A stretch of 64,000 nt of DNA from Luscinia megarhynchos (Eukaryota; Chordata; Aves; Passeriformes; Turdidae). Where the stretch lies: positions 28,240,330 through 28,304,329 of the forward strand of contig CM067566.1 in NCBI GenBank assembly GCA_034336665.1, in the 5' to 3' direction. A program made the translations under genes and the position numbers. Shown here piece after piece: positions 12,880-27,000 of the stretch. Every line of letters starts with the position of its first letter. Position 1 is the stretch's first letter. The notes under the pieces are model-generated. The model was not told the origin of the DNA, ran no database searches, and saw nothing but the letters and a program-made list of their open reading frames with translations.

Positions 12880-13990
12880 TATCTCTTTAAGAGAGTTGCT
12901 CTATTGATTAGTGCTACAGCGTCAGTAGTGATGCCTCAATCAAACTCAACAAATTTGGGGTGTGGGGTACCACCTGCATGCCAGGTGCCCATCAAAGCTG
13001 CTCCTCCAGAGATGGACAGGGGAGAGGATATAATGAAAGGCTCATGGGTGAGGATAAATGCAGGGAGAGATCACTCAGCGACTGCCATCACGGGCAAAAC
13101 AGATTTAGGGAAATTAGTTTAATTTATCATGAACCAAAAAAAGAGTAGGGTAATGAGAAATAAAGACTAAATTTTAAAACAGCTTTCATCTCATCCTTCT
13201 TCCTGGGCTTAACTTCCCACACAAATTTTCTCCTCCTTCCCCCCGTACAGGGCAGGGGATGGGGAGTGGGAGTACAGTCACTTCATGCATGTTGCTCCTT
13301 CCTCCTCAGGGGAGAACTCCTCACCTTCCTCCTTCTCCAAGTCTGTCCCACAGAAGACAGTCCTCCACAAACCTCTCCACAGGCTTCAATCCTTCAGGCA
13401 CTGACTAACGTGGGCCCTGCGAGGCCACAAGTCCTGAGAGCAAGCCTGCTCCTGCACAGGCATCCCAAGGGCTCACAGCCTCCTTCAGGCAGCCACCAGC
13501 TGCAGCTGGGCTCCTGCATGGGCTGCACAGGGGTCTCTGCCCCACTGTGCCCCCCAGGAGCTGCAGGGCACAGCAGCCTGTGCATGGCTGCACCAGGGGC
13601 TGCAGGGAACCTCTGCTCCTGCAGCACCTCCTGCCTCTCCTGCACTGACCCTGCTGCCTGCACAGCTGCCCCAGGCTCTCACGCCTCTCTCTGCCTCCTG
13701 CTGCTGCTGCACAGCTTTTCCCTTCCTAAATACATTATCCCAGAGGTGCCACTGCTGTGACTGCTGGGCTTGGCCTTGGCAGCAGTGGGTTCATCGTGGA
13801 GCCAGCTGCAATCCACCAGATAGTGAGGAAGTTTCTACCAGCTTCTCACAGAAGCCACCCCTGTAGATCCCATCCTACCAAAACCTTGCCACACAAAGCC
13901 AGGAGCCAGGGTGATGCTTTTGTCTCTGACAAGCTTGGAGACAAAATTATAAAGCTGTAGGCTCTTTTCCAATAGAGGAGAAAAAATATT
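12880..13990. mobile_element. Dispersed GC-rich avian repeat, probably LTR-retrotransposon derived
   Basis: A contiguous 1.1-kb block carries wording I associate with a high-copy bird repeat: GGTACCACCTGCATGCCAGG, GCTGCTCCTCCAGAGATGGACAGG, GGGAAATTAGTTTAATTTAT, AGAGTAGGGTAATGAGAAAT, then a C-rich part rich in CTGCAGG/GGGCTGCA words, a TAAATACATTATCCCAGAGGTGCC segment, CTTCTCACAGAAGCCACCCC, and ACCAAAACCTTGCCACACAAA. A TTCCAATAGAGGAG end is at about 13,968-13,981. GC content is far above the surrounding intron. The 164-codon plus-strand open frame at 13,266-13,760 lies within the CTGCAG-rich part and has no recognised domain. I could not confirm the family or the orientation, nor find terminal repeats. 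Confidence 0.55.
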
Positions 13991-16133
13991 TTTAATGGGC
14001 TGGGAATTGGGGTTTTTTTTAACTTGGGTACATGCCCCAAAAATTTATTTCAGTATCTGTGACTTTGAAAACAAATATGTCAGTCTGTTTAAAAAAATAA
14101 AAAATAAAAAGTTTTAAAAAGTCCAACAACATAAAACTAAATAAATTCCTAGCAGATGATCAAGTTTTCAACCAGCTGGTGAATTACACTTAGTTAGTGA
14201 AAGGGGAAAGATAGTTTGTGGTAATGGGCCTGCTGATTAGTTCCCCTTTACAGAAAGAACTTAGTAAGTAAGGCTTGATGCTCTATCAGAAACATTCTCC
14301 AGTCTCTCATTCTTTCTGTATGTATGAAATGGAAGTCCAATATTTATTTCCAGTTAAAGCAGTCTCCAAAGTCAAAGAAAGGTATGTCCATGATGACATA
14401 ATCTTCTTCTGTACTAGGAAAGAATACATTTGGAGCAACACTGACCCAATGTGCTGCTGATAACTACTGTGGAGTGAATAATCTCATGGACAGAGTAAGA
14501 TATACAAAGTTGTCATAAAGAAATGTGCTCCAGGCTCATGACTCACAGCAATGGTTCTTACAGCACCAGGCCTTCTGTCTTCCTCACTTATAATTATCCA
14601 CTTTTCATCCATCTGTGGAAAACAGAGGCCATGAATGAGAAATTCAGTCTTGTGGAATAATTTTTTCATGACGTCCATAAAAAAAAGGAACTGTGTTACA
14701 AAAAAGGCTCCTCTCCCTTTCCTTCTCTTGATACCATACTCCCACTGCCTAGGGAAGTAAAACATTTTTGATTTTGTTGCTAAAGACATTAAACATGTGT
14801 GATATAACACAGAAGTCCTACTCTACGTCAGCAACCCTGTGACCCATTTTTTTCATAACACCTCTCCACCTTTACTTCCAGAAATGTTTTTCTAAAACTC
14901 ATGTTCCATATAGGCTTGCTGGATAAGTATATTTCCTCTGCTTAAAGATTTATCACAGCTGAATGGAAGTTGTACCTGGGACAAAAAATATGTGAAGAGC
15001 AAGCATGGAAGATGCTGAGATGCATCAAAGACAGTTTTGGGCTTAATTCTAGGACCTCATTTCCTAGCACATGGGGTCATAAATGGTGTACAAAACACGG
15101 AAAATGTGAGGTGGGTGTGGCTTTGAATGGCAGGCACAGAACTGGGCTGCATTCCTGTTCCAAAGATGTTGCAGTGTAAGGAAAGAACTACAGAGAGAGA
15201 AAGAACAAAATAAAGAACCACGGAGGGTTATTTAGATGCCAGTGGTAAATCAGACTAGTTGACAAATGGAAAATCCTTTCATTTGTTTCATTTCTCTAGA
15301 ATTTTCCCAACAGAAAATTATAGGCAATTTAAAATGTAAACACTATTTGAGTCTATTGTAGTAAAGTATATGAAAATGTAATTTCCCAAGGTAATCTTGT
15401 AAAAGAAACAGTTTTCTTTCTAAAGTGGCAAAAAAACCTAAGAAGGTTAAAAACATGGCCAATGAAGAATAAAATGAAGAAATAATGCAGTCTGCAAGAG
15501 GCTGTAAGATTAGAAAACTTTCCCTATGTTCAGTGTTTCTATTTTACACCACTTTTTTTGAAGGCTACTCAGCTTCACTTTATGCTTTCAATGCATTTTG
15601 ACTAGAAACATAAATCAGATGACAGAAACAAAATCAAGTGAGCTGAGACTTGGATTTTATAGCAATATTGATAAAAGCTAGTGGGCATTCCTGCCAGAAC
15701 ATTGGCATTTGGCCTGAGAGAGTATTTTGAGAGATTTTTCAGATTCTTGATGCACCTAAGGACATACTGTTGAGCTGCAAGTAATAAATGAAGGGTGAGG
15801 GGTGGGGGAGAAGGGTTCTCTCCATGGAAACGACAAAATAACAATTTTTCTAAGAAGGTTCAAGGATGTAACTTACTGAAGACTGGGTAAGTTTCAGAGC
15901 CTGGATAAGTTTTAAGCAGAAATGCAGGGAAAAATAAAGTTATACTTTTATAGATTTCTTTGGTTAGTTCCTATCATGCAGAAGAGAATGTGCAGGAAAA
16001 ACATGCAGTAACTTTTTATGTCAGTTTACCTGGCAAGGCATAAACTGAATTAGAGTGAAAGGTGAAGCTAGTCAAGGAGAGTTATATTAAAAAAAAAATC
16101 CTAAACTGAAAACATGCAAATAATTCACAGTAG
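13991..16133. other. AT-rich intronic stretch, no gene seen
   Basis: Nothing recognisable. A 108-codon minus-strand open frame at 14,484-14,810 lacks any known domain. Confidence 0.6.
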
Positions 16134-16223
16134 CAGGGGGGGTTTTGTTGGGTTTTTTTTTTGTTGTTGTTGTTGGGTTTTTTTGTTTTGTTTGGTTTAG
16201 TTTGTTTTTTGGTTTTTTTTTTT
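16134..16223. repeat. G/T-only low-complexity tract (complement of AAAC type)
   Basis: Nearly 90 bp composed only of G and T (GTTGTTGTTGTT, TTTTGTTTTGTTTGG). The complement resembles the tract at 6.06-6.29 kb. Probably a decayed poly-A-type tail on the minus strand; no body recognised. Confidence 0.8.
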
Positions 16224-16469
16224 AAGATTACTCTTTCTTTTATGTAATTCCATGCTGGAATACCCACATTTGCTAACCACTCAAAACTGAGCTGGAATTA
16301 TATCTCATAGGATCATTGTCTGTTTCTTCCTCCTATGTCAGAATCAACTGTGCCAAAATCACCCTCACAGGCTTTTGTGTAGGCCATTCAATAAAAACAT
16401 CTACTGCTGAATACTCCACAACAGCACTCCTCACTCTGCCCCAGATCTTTGAAAATAATGTCCATAAAC

Positions 16470-16975
16470 CCCTTGTTCCAATACCAACTCATTCCTCCAT
16501 GTCACTGGATGAAGGAAACAGATTATTTCCTTCATCCCCAGGTCATGCTTTCCAGACCTGATCATTCTCCATGCTTTTCTCTGCAATCTCTTTAGCTGGC
16601 CAATGTTTCATTTTAAGTGCAATAACCAAACCAAGATACCAGCTGCTGGGCTTGGTTGGGTTTTTTCCTCCTACAACAATAAGAATTTGACTAACTGGTG
16701 CTGCCTTCAATAAAACATGTCTCTTTTTTTCCTCACATTTGGCTTGCTAGGCAGCTTCTATCTTTCATTGCTCAGCTGATTATTTTTACTGAAGTGCAAT
16801 AATTTCCATTTGTCCTGCTTGAAGTGCATCCTGCTTTAGAGACCAAGTCACCAATTACCAAGATTGTTTTACATCTTAAACATCTCCTCCAAAGTGCTTG
16901 CAGACGTGCCTCCCTCCATTTTCACTTGATATAAATGAATACATCATCTTAAACCATTTTGAGATGATTCTCCCT
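16470..16975 (-). mobile_element. Ancient CR1/L3-type LINE relic, antisense
   Basis: Plus-strand wording such as CCTGATCATTCTCCATGCTTTTCTCTGC, TGCAATAACCAAACCAAGATACCAGC, GAAGTGCAATAATTTCCATTTG and CATCTCCTCCAAAGTGCTTGCAGAC matches the antisense of old CR1 ORF2 sequences. A loop of GGTTGGGTTTTTTCC appears inserted near 16,650. It is degraded and non-coding. The call is by remembered family wording only. Confidence 0.45.
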
Positions 16976-19900
16976 GGCTTCCCTTTGTTTAATTAGAATT
17001 ATGCATTTTGGGGAGCTTAATGTAGGTGAAATTGCAATTATTTTGTGTGTTTTGGCAGTTAGGATAAGGAACAACATCAAACTTTCAATCAATAACTATT
17101 AACTGTTCTGTTAGAAAAATCCAAAATACACACAAGTTCATATTTGAAAGTAACAACATTTTCTTAAAATTTACAACCAAAATAAAAGTTGGGTTTTCCT
17201 TGTATCAATTAAAACATACATCTGGATTTTCAAGCAGCAAAGTTACAGAGCAGAAAGAAAAAATGTAAAAGACAAAATTTATTAAATAATATATCAGGTA
17301 TATTTTGAAAGAGAAAGAGAACAAGAACATAACAAAGCCTTGTTCTAATTGACTAATATAAACATTTACATTTTTCATAAGGATTAATGGATTAAACTGC
17401 TTTATCACGAAGGGAAAAAATTGCTGTTTATGACCTAGTGTTAGACAACAATAAACGGCTTAATCTGATTTTCTCTGAAGGTAAAGCTGTATGTAGTAAT
17501 GGATTTAAGAGATATGTACATAAGTTTCTTATTTAACTCGATTAGCATGCAAACCATAAAAAGTTTTAGTAAATGCACCTTTTACAACCAGCATTTCTAT
17601 TCCAGTATTGCATAGGCTTACTACTTTTTTTTTCAAGGAAAGGAAAAGTACTCTGTGCCAACCGAAATATGGTGAGATAATCTTCCTAAAATTGTTCTTG
17701 AGTGGAGTAACTGGAATTCTAATGGCAAAGGATGATTTGTGAACACCAATCAATATGAATTATTGAATATCAATATGAATCAATGTGAATTAGGAAACTC
17801 ATGCTGAGAAAAACCAAAGTGCTTAGAGGCCATAACCATACACTGGGCTCCAGGCTGTCTTCTCTCTGTATCATATTACTTCTTTGAGAGACAGCACTCA
17901 GCAAATAAAAAGGCAATGTAATTTCTGTGTTGTGTTCAAGAGAAAATTTAGAAATGCTGTGTAATATTCTAGATATATTCTGTGGTCTAAAAGATAATTA
18001 TTGAAGTACAAAAGCTCAGAATTTTATGATAAATAAATAAGTTTTGTCAGCAGAGTGGAACACTGAGTTTACCTTTGAGCTTTGTCTACATAATCCTTAC
18101 ATTTTATATTGCATTTGTTGAATAAAATGCCATGCCATGAGTTAAACAATCTGGAAGAATTAGTTTGGAACATGAATTGTTTTCAGATAGACAAAATCAA
18201 AATTAGAACTCAACTACATAGACATCACTATTTATTTCATTATATTATAAAAATAATGATTTTTTTTGTAGCATAGATCAATGAAGTAGTAAAGTAAAAA
18301 AATATTACCCATGGTACAACAAAAACATACAGTAAAATGCACAGAAATTTTTGCAATACAAATAATGTGATTTTCCAAAAGTGGTCTGAGAGGATACACA
18401 TGGTCGATGTTTTGTTCTAATTCCAGTAAAGGAGGTTCAGAATCTGGAAATCTAAAAAAAGGAAAGGTGATAACTCAATTGTCACTGCAGCATTGCTCAG
18501 TTCAAGGGTTCAGGTTTTAGTTTTCCAAAAAATTTGTCCTGAATCTCCAGTGCTACTCTGTACACTTTTACTAAGAAACTAAAAATGGACTGCATGTTTT
18601 ACTACGTAAAGAGATTTTTTACTTCTTGATTTCAAGGTTTTGAAGAGCAGGGATAAGAAAGATTGAAAAGATGTGTATTCAAAAAGCCACAAAAATTCAA
18701 AACCCATGACCTGGTTGAATGCTGAAAAATTTAAAGCAGGCCTAATAAAATTTAGAAGAAATAAACTTTTGCTCTTTATAGTTTAGTGCTATTGAAATAT
18801 AGATAGCATCTGAAAGTTCAGAAGAGCAGGACAGTAGCATTGGCAGGCATAGATGCTTAAAGAAAGAACTGACCAACATCATGAATCATACATAACACAA
18901 TTGAAAATTAGGACAAATTGTTACAAATCATATAGTGGATTTCAAATACTATATATTCTATACTGAATTATATGCACCAGTGTATTCTGTCATTCATTTA
19001 GAAGATTGTGTCAATTTATGACTTTGAGAATTATAAATTTATGACTGGAGACCTGGAGACTCCATCTGGGTCTATTGCTTCAGCCAAATCTTGGTAGCCT
19101 GAATCTGCAACAGCTTGACTCCACTTGTCACTGACGTGGACAAAACCTTATAATATGTGTGAGATAAAAGCCTATGCTTGTCAATTTGGTGCAACAAGAA
19201 AATAACTAGAGAGAGCAACTGATTCTGATTTTTAAGCTTTATGTCTTTGAATTTCTTTTAAATTATTGAAAATTTCTCACAGTTACGGATTGTTAAATTT
19301 TATACATTATTTTCCAATCTCCTGCTCTTTTTTTTTCCTTCTCAATCTCCTATTTATTTACATTTATGATATGTTACGCATATACAAAACACAAAGGTCA
19401 CAAAATAATCCTGAATGTTCTTTCAGACAAGAAATATAACCATTATTTATCTAAAATCTAACAATAATTGTGTAGCAACTTATGAAAAGTCCTTCTTTTT
19501 TGCACAAAAATTGTTGTCTCTTTTGCTGGTGTTGGACAGCTGGAAAAAATAGAAAGGAAACCTCTTCACTTGTGCCCCTGATAATGCTGCTTTTTCTTCA
19601 GATTAGTTCAATGGTCCAGATAATAAATGAATAATAAAATTACTAGTGTGCATGATATTTTTAATTAGGCAATATATTACAACTCCTACATTATAGTCTC
19701 AGGCAGCAAATATAATGCACTGGATTTCTGCCTAGAATATAATTACCATTTGAAGATACTTTCTAGTAGATTCTAGAAGGATAAGAGGGTTGATTTTCCA
19801 AACAAAACATGATGCTAAAACTTTTTGATTATAAATCTATTTTTTACATCTTTGTACAGCTAAATTCTTCTGAAAAAGTCAGGCAGAAGTTGATCTTTGC

Positions 19901-22900
19901 AAGAAATGCAATCAGATTCAAGCCATGACTGCCATTTGGATAATATACATACACAGCTCTCAAAGGTGCTGTAGCACATACATGCAACCCCTCTTGGCAT
20001 GGCTACACTACCTTCAGAAATGCAGCACATCTTTTTCACAAAACCTGGGTCAAAATAAAAAGTGAGAAAATTAATCTCTGCATGTACATACAAAAAACTC
20101 CACAGCCCATCTGAAAATGTGCTTATGGCACTAGCAAACATTGCTTCATTTTGTTAATGATTTGGTCAGAGACTTTGAGATTACTCCATTCTTCCAGATA
20201 CTTAATGTCTTAAGGAACAATTGGATTAGTCTCAATGTCACAGGTTTATTTCACCCATTTACCTTATTTACTCTTATTAAGCTGGTAAAATAAATTAGAC
20301 TAAAGCATAATTTATGACTGCCTTAGGCATATCATCTTGAAAGGCATTCAGTCGCAACCTGTAAACATCAACAGACTGACAATTCATCTCTTTCCTGGTA
20401 AATTTACTCCAGCAGCTAATCATGCTCCCTTTTATAAATTTGTTTCCTGATGGGGATATACACATGCCCTGTGCAACTATTATGCCCTTCTCCACTACAA
20501 TGAAGCCCTTTAATATGCTGAAGTTGCCCTGCATTCTATCAAGTCTCTTTTGTTTGTTTATTTGTTAAATTAAATTAAACAGTCCAAGCTGATTCAGACT
20601 TTTGGGGAGTGGGTGGTATTTTTGATGACATTACTGTTTCAAGGTACTCACGCAGGCACTGGAAGCAAAGTTGTTTGTTTATTTATGACCACAAGAACAG
20701 CTGCAGCAGATAAGACAAATAATGAGTCATTGTAGGAGGATACTTGGAGACACCATATAGACAGGATAAGTATTTAGGGATATTTCCATTCCTGGAGAAG
20801 AATATACATCCTGTCTTTTATTCAGTTGCTGCCTATGAGAGTTTTTTTATTCTTAAAGGTTTTAAGAACCTTTGCTAAAGGATCTCATTAAAAGTATTTC
20901 AAATGGGCACGAGGTCTTTGAGAGCTGCCTCTGGCTGCCTTACCCAGCACTGTTCCTCTCCAGAAAAACAGACCTTGAACAGCAATCCTCCCCATGCTCA
21001 GGATCTCCTCCAGAGCACCCTGTGGCCCAGCACTCCTGCAAATGTGGGACCTTGTGCAGCAAACAGTGTCTTCTCTCCTGCACCAACACTGGATCACCCA
21101 ACCTATGGAGCTGCTTGGGCTGGGGAAGCATTTCAAGTAAAGATAATTTCTCTTGAAATATATGGAAGGTGAAAACACTGTGATAAATTACAATGGAATA
21201 AAACATGAATTTGCACGTGGTTAGAAATATTTATGTAGGTTACTAATGATACTGCTGTCACCCAATAGTATGGCTATTACAGAGCTGTTCAAAAACTTCC
21301 ATAGAATATTCCAGCACAGTTATTTGAACAAGGGTGAATTACAATACATAAATGATCTTTTTATACGTGAATAAAGACTTAGAGCTAGATAGATTATTTG
21401 GTTCCAACGTGGTTAAAATATAATTATTTCACTCACAGAAGGATTCCTATTGTGTTTCCCATAATGATGTGATACATTCTTAATGCCCTACTGTGGCATC
21501 TGCATGCAGAGCACTTCTAAACAGCAATTATTGGTATAATTCTCACACACAGCCTGTATGTGTATCACAAGCGTGAGTGGATTCACTTGCTGAAGCAGAG
21601 CACTTGTTTTCCTTGCTGGAAACTGAGGGGGAAAAGGAAACAAAATCTCTTTTCAGTGTATTACACACTGCAGTGGCTCAGTGCAAAGAAAGGAAAGAAT
21701 ATTTTTGATTACATGGCTGCAAAAGCTGTAATGCTGCCCCTTATTTTGATGACTAGCTTAGGTTTTATTCCATCCACTAACTACTTACAAGGTGTAAAAT
21801 GTATGCCTGGGCTTGACTTTCTGAGTTGAAGCTGAGCTGAAGCTTAGCCTTCTGAGAAGGAAAATGCTTCGTGGGACTCAAGCCAAATGAAAGACAGTAA
21901 CAGGGACTGCTTTTGTTTACAGATACCATGAAGGAAACTAGTATGGCCTGAGATCTCACTGTCTTTTCAGCAGAGCTGCTTTTCCAAGGGAGAAGGGAAG
22001 TGTCTCCCAGCAAAGCAGGCTGAAGAAACATCAGCCCTGCAGCATGGGGAGAGGTGGATTCAGCAGAGCCAGGACTGCCCTCCAACACCTCCCCTGGAGC
22101 ACGGGTCAGTCAGCCTGTCCCTGGCGTGCTGCAGAGCAGGAGGTGGGCTGGTAGCCAAGCCCCCTGCCTCTGCAGGAAGGTACTGGCTGAGAAAAAAATC
22201 ACATCAAAATGCACTCACTGGGATTATTGGGCTGTGGCAGTTACTAAAAACTGAGGTGCCCTTGCCCATTATTTTTGAGACCTCTGAATTTTGGTGCCTA
22301 CTGTCTCATTGTCCCCTCAGCTACAAAATGCCCATTGTCACATACACACACAGTGCTGCAGCAATTAGACCCACACACTGCCCTGGTTCCATCAGCTGTT
22401 CTGCTGCCATCAGTGAGTATGTAAGAAAGCCTCTAGACAGCAACAAGGTCCATGAGCATGTATCTAGTACCAATTTCACCCCTCATGATATGGTAAAATT
22501 GTTCCCACCTGTTTCTGCTACTATTTCTTCTATTAAAAACATGACAATACAGGGCACATCTTTTTAAGTCTTGAAAATCTCAGCAAATATTTCCTCTTTT
22601 TACTGAAATTAATGAGAGTGTTCTGGTGAGAGCTTATGAAATCAGATGCAAACCAAAAGAGTCTATAACTACAATAGCACACCTCTTATGGCACTTTTGA
22701 CAAAAAGTTTTAAAACTTTAAATGAGAGAAAATGAAAAACTGCAGTCCTGTAAAAGCTGTACACACATGTGGCTCTATATGTGCAAATAGACACTTTTTA
22801 ATACACACACTATTTAGAAGAGGATTGAATTTTTATACTTAGAGGAAAACAGAATTAAAAAAGAACAATGGCTTTGGCTCAGCTAACATAGTACCTTAAA

Positions 22901-23479
22901 TCAAAAAATCTTTTATTTAGGGAAGTTTTTCAGAAAACTACTGAAGGGCCACAAAGCTAAATCAGAAGAGATAAGCTTAAAAAAAAAGCAATGGAAAATA
23001 AAAATAAACAGAATCAAAACCCCGTAGTATACAAATTATGTTTTTTCTTCTTTATCCATATAAACTACAAGCTGTTGAAGATAAGTATTTTCCTGTTTCT
23101 GTATCTTGAAAACAGAACATGCTATTCCCTTTAATTGTGCAGATAAAGCAAATATCTCAAGCAGATCTTGCCTTTTTAAACAAGAGAGGAAGCAAAAGTC
23201 TTTCCCAGAAGCAAATTTTAAATTTCTTAAAAACATGATGCAATATATTAATTTTAACATCAATTCCTGTCCCTCACACCTCAGCAGTGGAGGGACTTAG
23301 GTAGAAAGCAGGCAAGGCAGTCCCTGACTCAGGGGTGCATCTCTTTACTGTAACCTCTTCCACAGCTGAGGCACAGTCTAGCTGATGAGCACTTCAGATG
23401 CATCTGCCTATCCCATAGTTCCTCTTCAGGTGTGTGCACACATATCCATGGGTGAAAGGACTGGAGGAAGAGCTCGTAC
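16976..23479. other. AT-rich intronic stretch, no gene seen
   Basis: Mostly featureless. Around 20,160-20,580 the sequence has the texture of an old, unidentified repeat or a conserved non-coding block. About 20,900-21,140 and 22,010-22,160 are mildly GC-richer with overlapping open frames on both strands but no recognised protein. Confidence 0.55.
17750..17790. repeat. Imperfect TCAATATGAAT direct repeats
   Basis: TCAATATGAAT occurs at 17,750-17,760 and 17,770-17,780, followed by TCAATGTGAAT-like CAATGTGAAT at 17,781-17,790. Short local duplication, no known function. Confidence 0.7.
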
Positions 23480-24038
23480 AGGCATCTCGTGGGTATGAGC
23501 TGGCCATGTGCTCTCCCAGCCTGGAGCACCATCATACCCTGGGCTGCACCAGAAGCAGCATGGCCAGCAGGGCCTCTCCTCCTCTGTCAGGAGACCCAGC
23601 AGTGCTGCATCCAGATCTGGGGTCCTTGGCACAGGAAGGACTCAGGCATGCTGGAGCTGGTCATGGAAATGATCAAAGGGCTGGAGCATGTCTCTGATGA
23701 GGACAGTCTGAGACAGCTGGGTTTGCTCAGCCTGGAGAAGAGAAGCTCTGGAGGAGACTTACTGTGATCTTTCAGTAATCAAAAGGGGCTTATAGGAAGG
23801 ATGGATGAGTGATAGAGATTCAGACTGGGTATGTGGAAGAAGGATTTTACAAAGAGGATGGTGAAACACAGGAACAGATTGTCCACAGAGGTGGTAGCTG
23901 CCCCATCTCTGGACACAGGCAAGGTGGTTTCAATGGGGCCCAGAACAACCTAGTCTGGTTGAAGATGTTCTTTGCAGAGGGGTTGGACTAGATAAGTTTT
24001 AAAAGCCGCTTTAAAATCTGAACTATTCTATGATTCTT
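23480..24038 (+). mobile_element. 5'-truncated CR1 LINE with intact 3' end
   Basis: The plus strand follows the avian CR1 3' region: CTGGGCTGCACCAGAAGCAGC, GGCCAGCAGGGCC, TCTGGGGTCCTTGGCACAGGAAGGA, GGGCTGGAGCATGTCTC, TTGTTCAGCCTGGAGAAGAG-like wording, a gap with some sequence missing around 23,800, GTGAAACACAGGAACAG, AGAGGTGGTAGCTGCCCCATC, GTTGGACTAGATAAG, and the terminal CTATTCTATGATTC tail at 24,025-24,038. The encoded end of ORF2 is broken by frameshifts. The left boundary is approximate. It is less diverged than the CR1-like relics elsewhere in the window. Confidence 0.85.
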
Positions 24039-27000
24039 TAAGGTCGTTTTTGTCACCAACTATTTTTTTCACTGACACTTTGCTGCAGTATTAATTATCT
24101 GGCCTAGCTAGTGACAACCTTTCAAAACAACTGTTCAGAAAAGTTTAGAGACCAACGCCCTTCATAAAAGTGTAATTTTCCTGTATTCATTAAGTTCTAA
24201 ATCATATCTAAGATCAGGTTTGCTCTGTTTCTCTCCAGGAGTCAATGGGCAGCTATACTTTCATCCATAAATCATATCCTTACATGTGACTTAAAAGGAC
24301 AAGAGTTATTTTCTTTCTGAGGTTGACAGTCAAAATAGACGTCTAGGAAATAATACTTTTTGTATTTAACCTGTGATCATGAACAGATCCTTCTCTACCA
24401 GCCAATGTGAATATTTACATAATAAATCTAATCAGAGCACATTCCAAGTACTAGGTGTAACAAAGAGTATCAAGTGAAAATGGAATCCTACCTGCACCAT
24501 GAAACGCAAAAATACACCTGGAGCTCATAAAAGACATTTTTATTAAAAATGTTAAATTCCATAGATTTTTTTTTGGCCCTTGATACAGCCTTGCCAAAAT
24601 TGTTGGCATTTGGTCAGAACAAGAAACATCCATTTAGTCATGAGCCAGGACATTGCTCCCAAAAGCACTGAGTTAGCTTTACTGACATCTCAGTATTTTG
24701 ATTTCCACTGTGCCCTTAGCCACTTAAAATGCTACAGGCTATCGGTTCTGATGCTGCAAAATGTAAAAATGGGAAATGGGCCCACCTTCTAACCTCTCAG
24801 GCCACAGTCAATGGACATTGGCTGAGCTGACATTTACACTTCCAGATCAGCAACATCCTCCTATTCCCAGACAGACAGTCTTGTGAGAAAGATGTTTTAA
24901 CACTAGGACAAAAAGCACTGAATTTTGAGTAGAAGACTATTTCTCAGTGTCTTGCACTTCCCCTGGAAATTCTCTACCCATTAACCACTCACAAGCAGAC
25001 CCATACCCTACAAAGTAATGCACCTGTGCCTGCATTCCTGTATAAGCAAACAAAAGAATTCAAGATTTCACAAGTTGGAAAGAAAACACTGGCCTCTAAT
25101 GTATGCAAACTGCATCCTTCAATGCATATTTTCATATATACTGATACATTCATATATACAATATAGTGATTGACGTGTCTCAGTGCTTAAAACTAAGTTG
25201 ACTTTAGGCAGCCAGGATTTTTTCAAGAGCCCCTGATGATGATATTATCAACCTTTAGTATTGAAATTTTGTTAGTAGCACCTGATTTATCCCAGTAAAC
25301 AGCACAACCATTTCATCCAGCTTTGAGGTTTCCATTTGTTTTGTTTATTCAAAAGGTGCCAATAGAAGCAAACTACCCATCAAACTGATATGGATACAGA
25401 TTGTTGCATGAGGGATGCTTTACAATTTCACCTTTTTGAAAGGTATATTTTTTAAATGTAGATTTTTTTATTAGCTATTTTAATTGGCTCTAGGTTCAAA
25501 GAGAATAAATTGAGCAGACAAACAATTATTCCTCCTCCTTGGAAGGTTCACAGAACGTATTTTTTCAATAAAAAGCTGAGATTTTATCTGTCATTAAGAT
25601 TTAATTGTGATACAACTTATATTGATATAAGGATTAGTTTTATTCAGATGTAATAATTACAAAGATATCCATGTTAATCTTAGTTCAACATTGGATATGG
25701 GCATGCCTTGGCTTTCCATGAGATAAACAACTGAATCCTGTGTATTTTGGCTGAGGCAGTTCAGAAGGTCAATAAGCAGGATTTCTTTGTCATTTAGGAA
25801 TATAACATTTCCTTTGTTCAATTTACATTGTTGTAACTACTTCTGAGCAGGTGTTTAGAACACAAACCTTATAGACACTAAAATAAGGAGATGTTTGGTC
25901 CTTGAAATGTGTGGTCTGGTTTACTAGCAGTTGACAAGGCATTTTACAAGAACACATCTGACTTTTTACAAGTTTCCAATAGCAGTAAACTGTATTCCTG
26001 CTGACAGCAGAAGCAATTGCTGTGTTCAGAATAAAATTGATTGGTTTAACTCCGTTTTCTTGTTTCATGTTTTATGCTCAAAGGTTACATTTAAATATGT
26101 TTCAGATAATCATTTTGTAAAAAACAATTCTTCGTATGTTACTGGGGGAAAAACATATGAGCACCAAATCATTGCAAGGTAAGGGAAAGTAGAGTTTATT
26201 TGAACTGGAAATAAGCATTTAACTTCCTCATGTAGAAAACAGTTTTTTCATAGTGAAACTTTCGCATTATTTTTTTTTTTTTTCAGTTTATAAGATCAGA
26301 AGAAAAAAATTAAGGCAAATAATAAAAAAATCAAGAAATAAAACTGCCATCATAACCATCTGTTTATTGTGATCCAAACATCTGCCTTCATGCCATGATT
26401 CTTAAGTCATATTTTGGAATAACATTAGTGGCAACTCAGGATATACAAGTTTGGAAAATATCATACACAGAATGGGCACTTAACACTTTTACAGCCATTT
26501 TGCTTTGTTCAATTTCCCAGCCTCCACTGCCAGCCCCCACAACAGAGCTTACTATCTCTGCACCACTGCTGAGTCATCTGTATTTTGTTTGAAAGTGTTT
26601 GGGTCCCCTGAAAGTAAAATTTATGGCATTTTATTTCTGCTAGAAAAATTGCACAGTCAGTCTGTGCAACTGGCTGGCAGGTCAAACAAGGGTGAGAGGA
26701 GAGCACACAAGTGACTTCAGTAGGACAGTGGAAGGCACCTTCATTTGGCTCACATGGTCCTATTGGCTTCTTTCAGTAGATTTGCATCTTGTAATCTCTC
26801 CTGTTCCCTTCTTCATGCTCCTGGCTTTGTCTGGGAGGAGTCACAGGATGCATTAAGTGCATATCAATGCTATGGGATATTTTGGCATTGTTATCAATTA
26901 TTAAAGAAATCCATAATTTAAAATGTAAATGAGTCCACGCACAAAGATGCCTTGTCAACTGCAAGTTAACCATAAAACACATTGCATGCCAATTAAGTGG

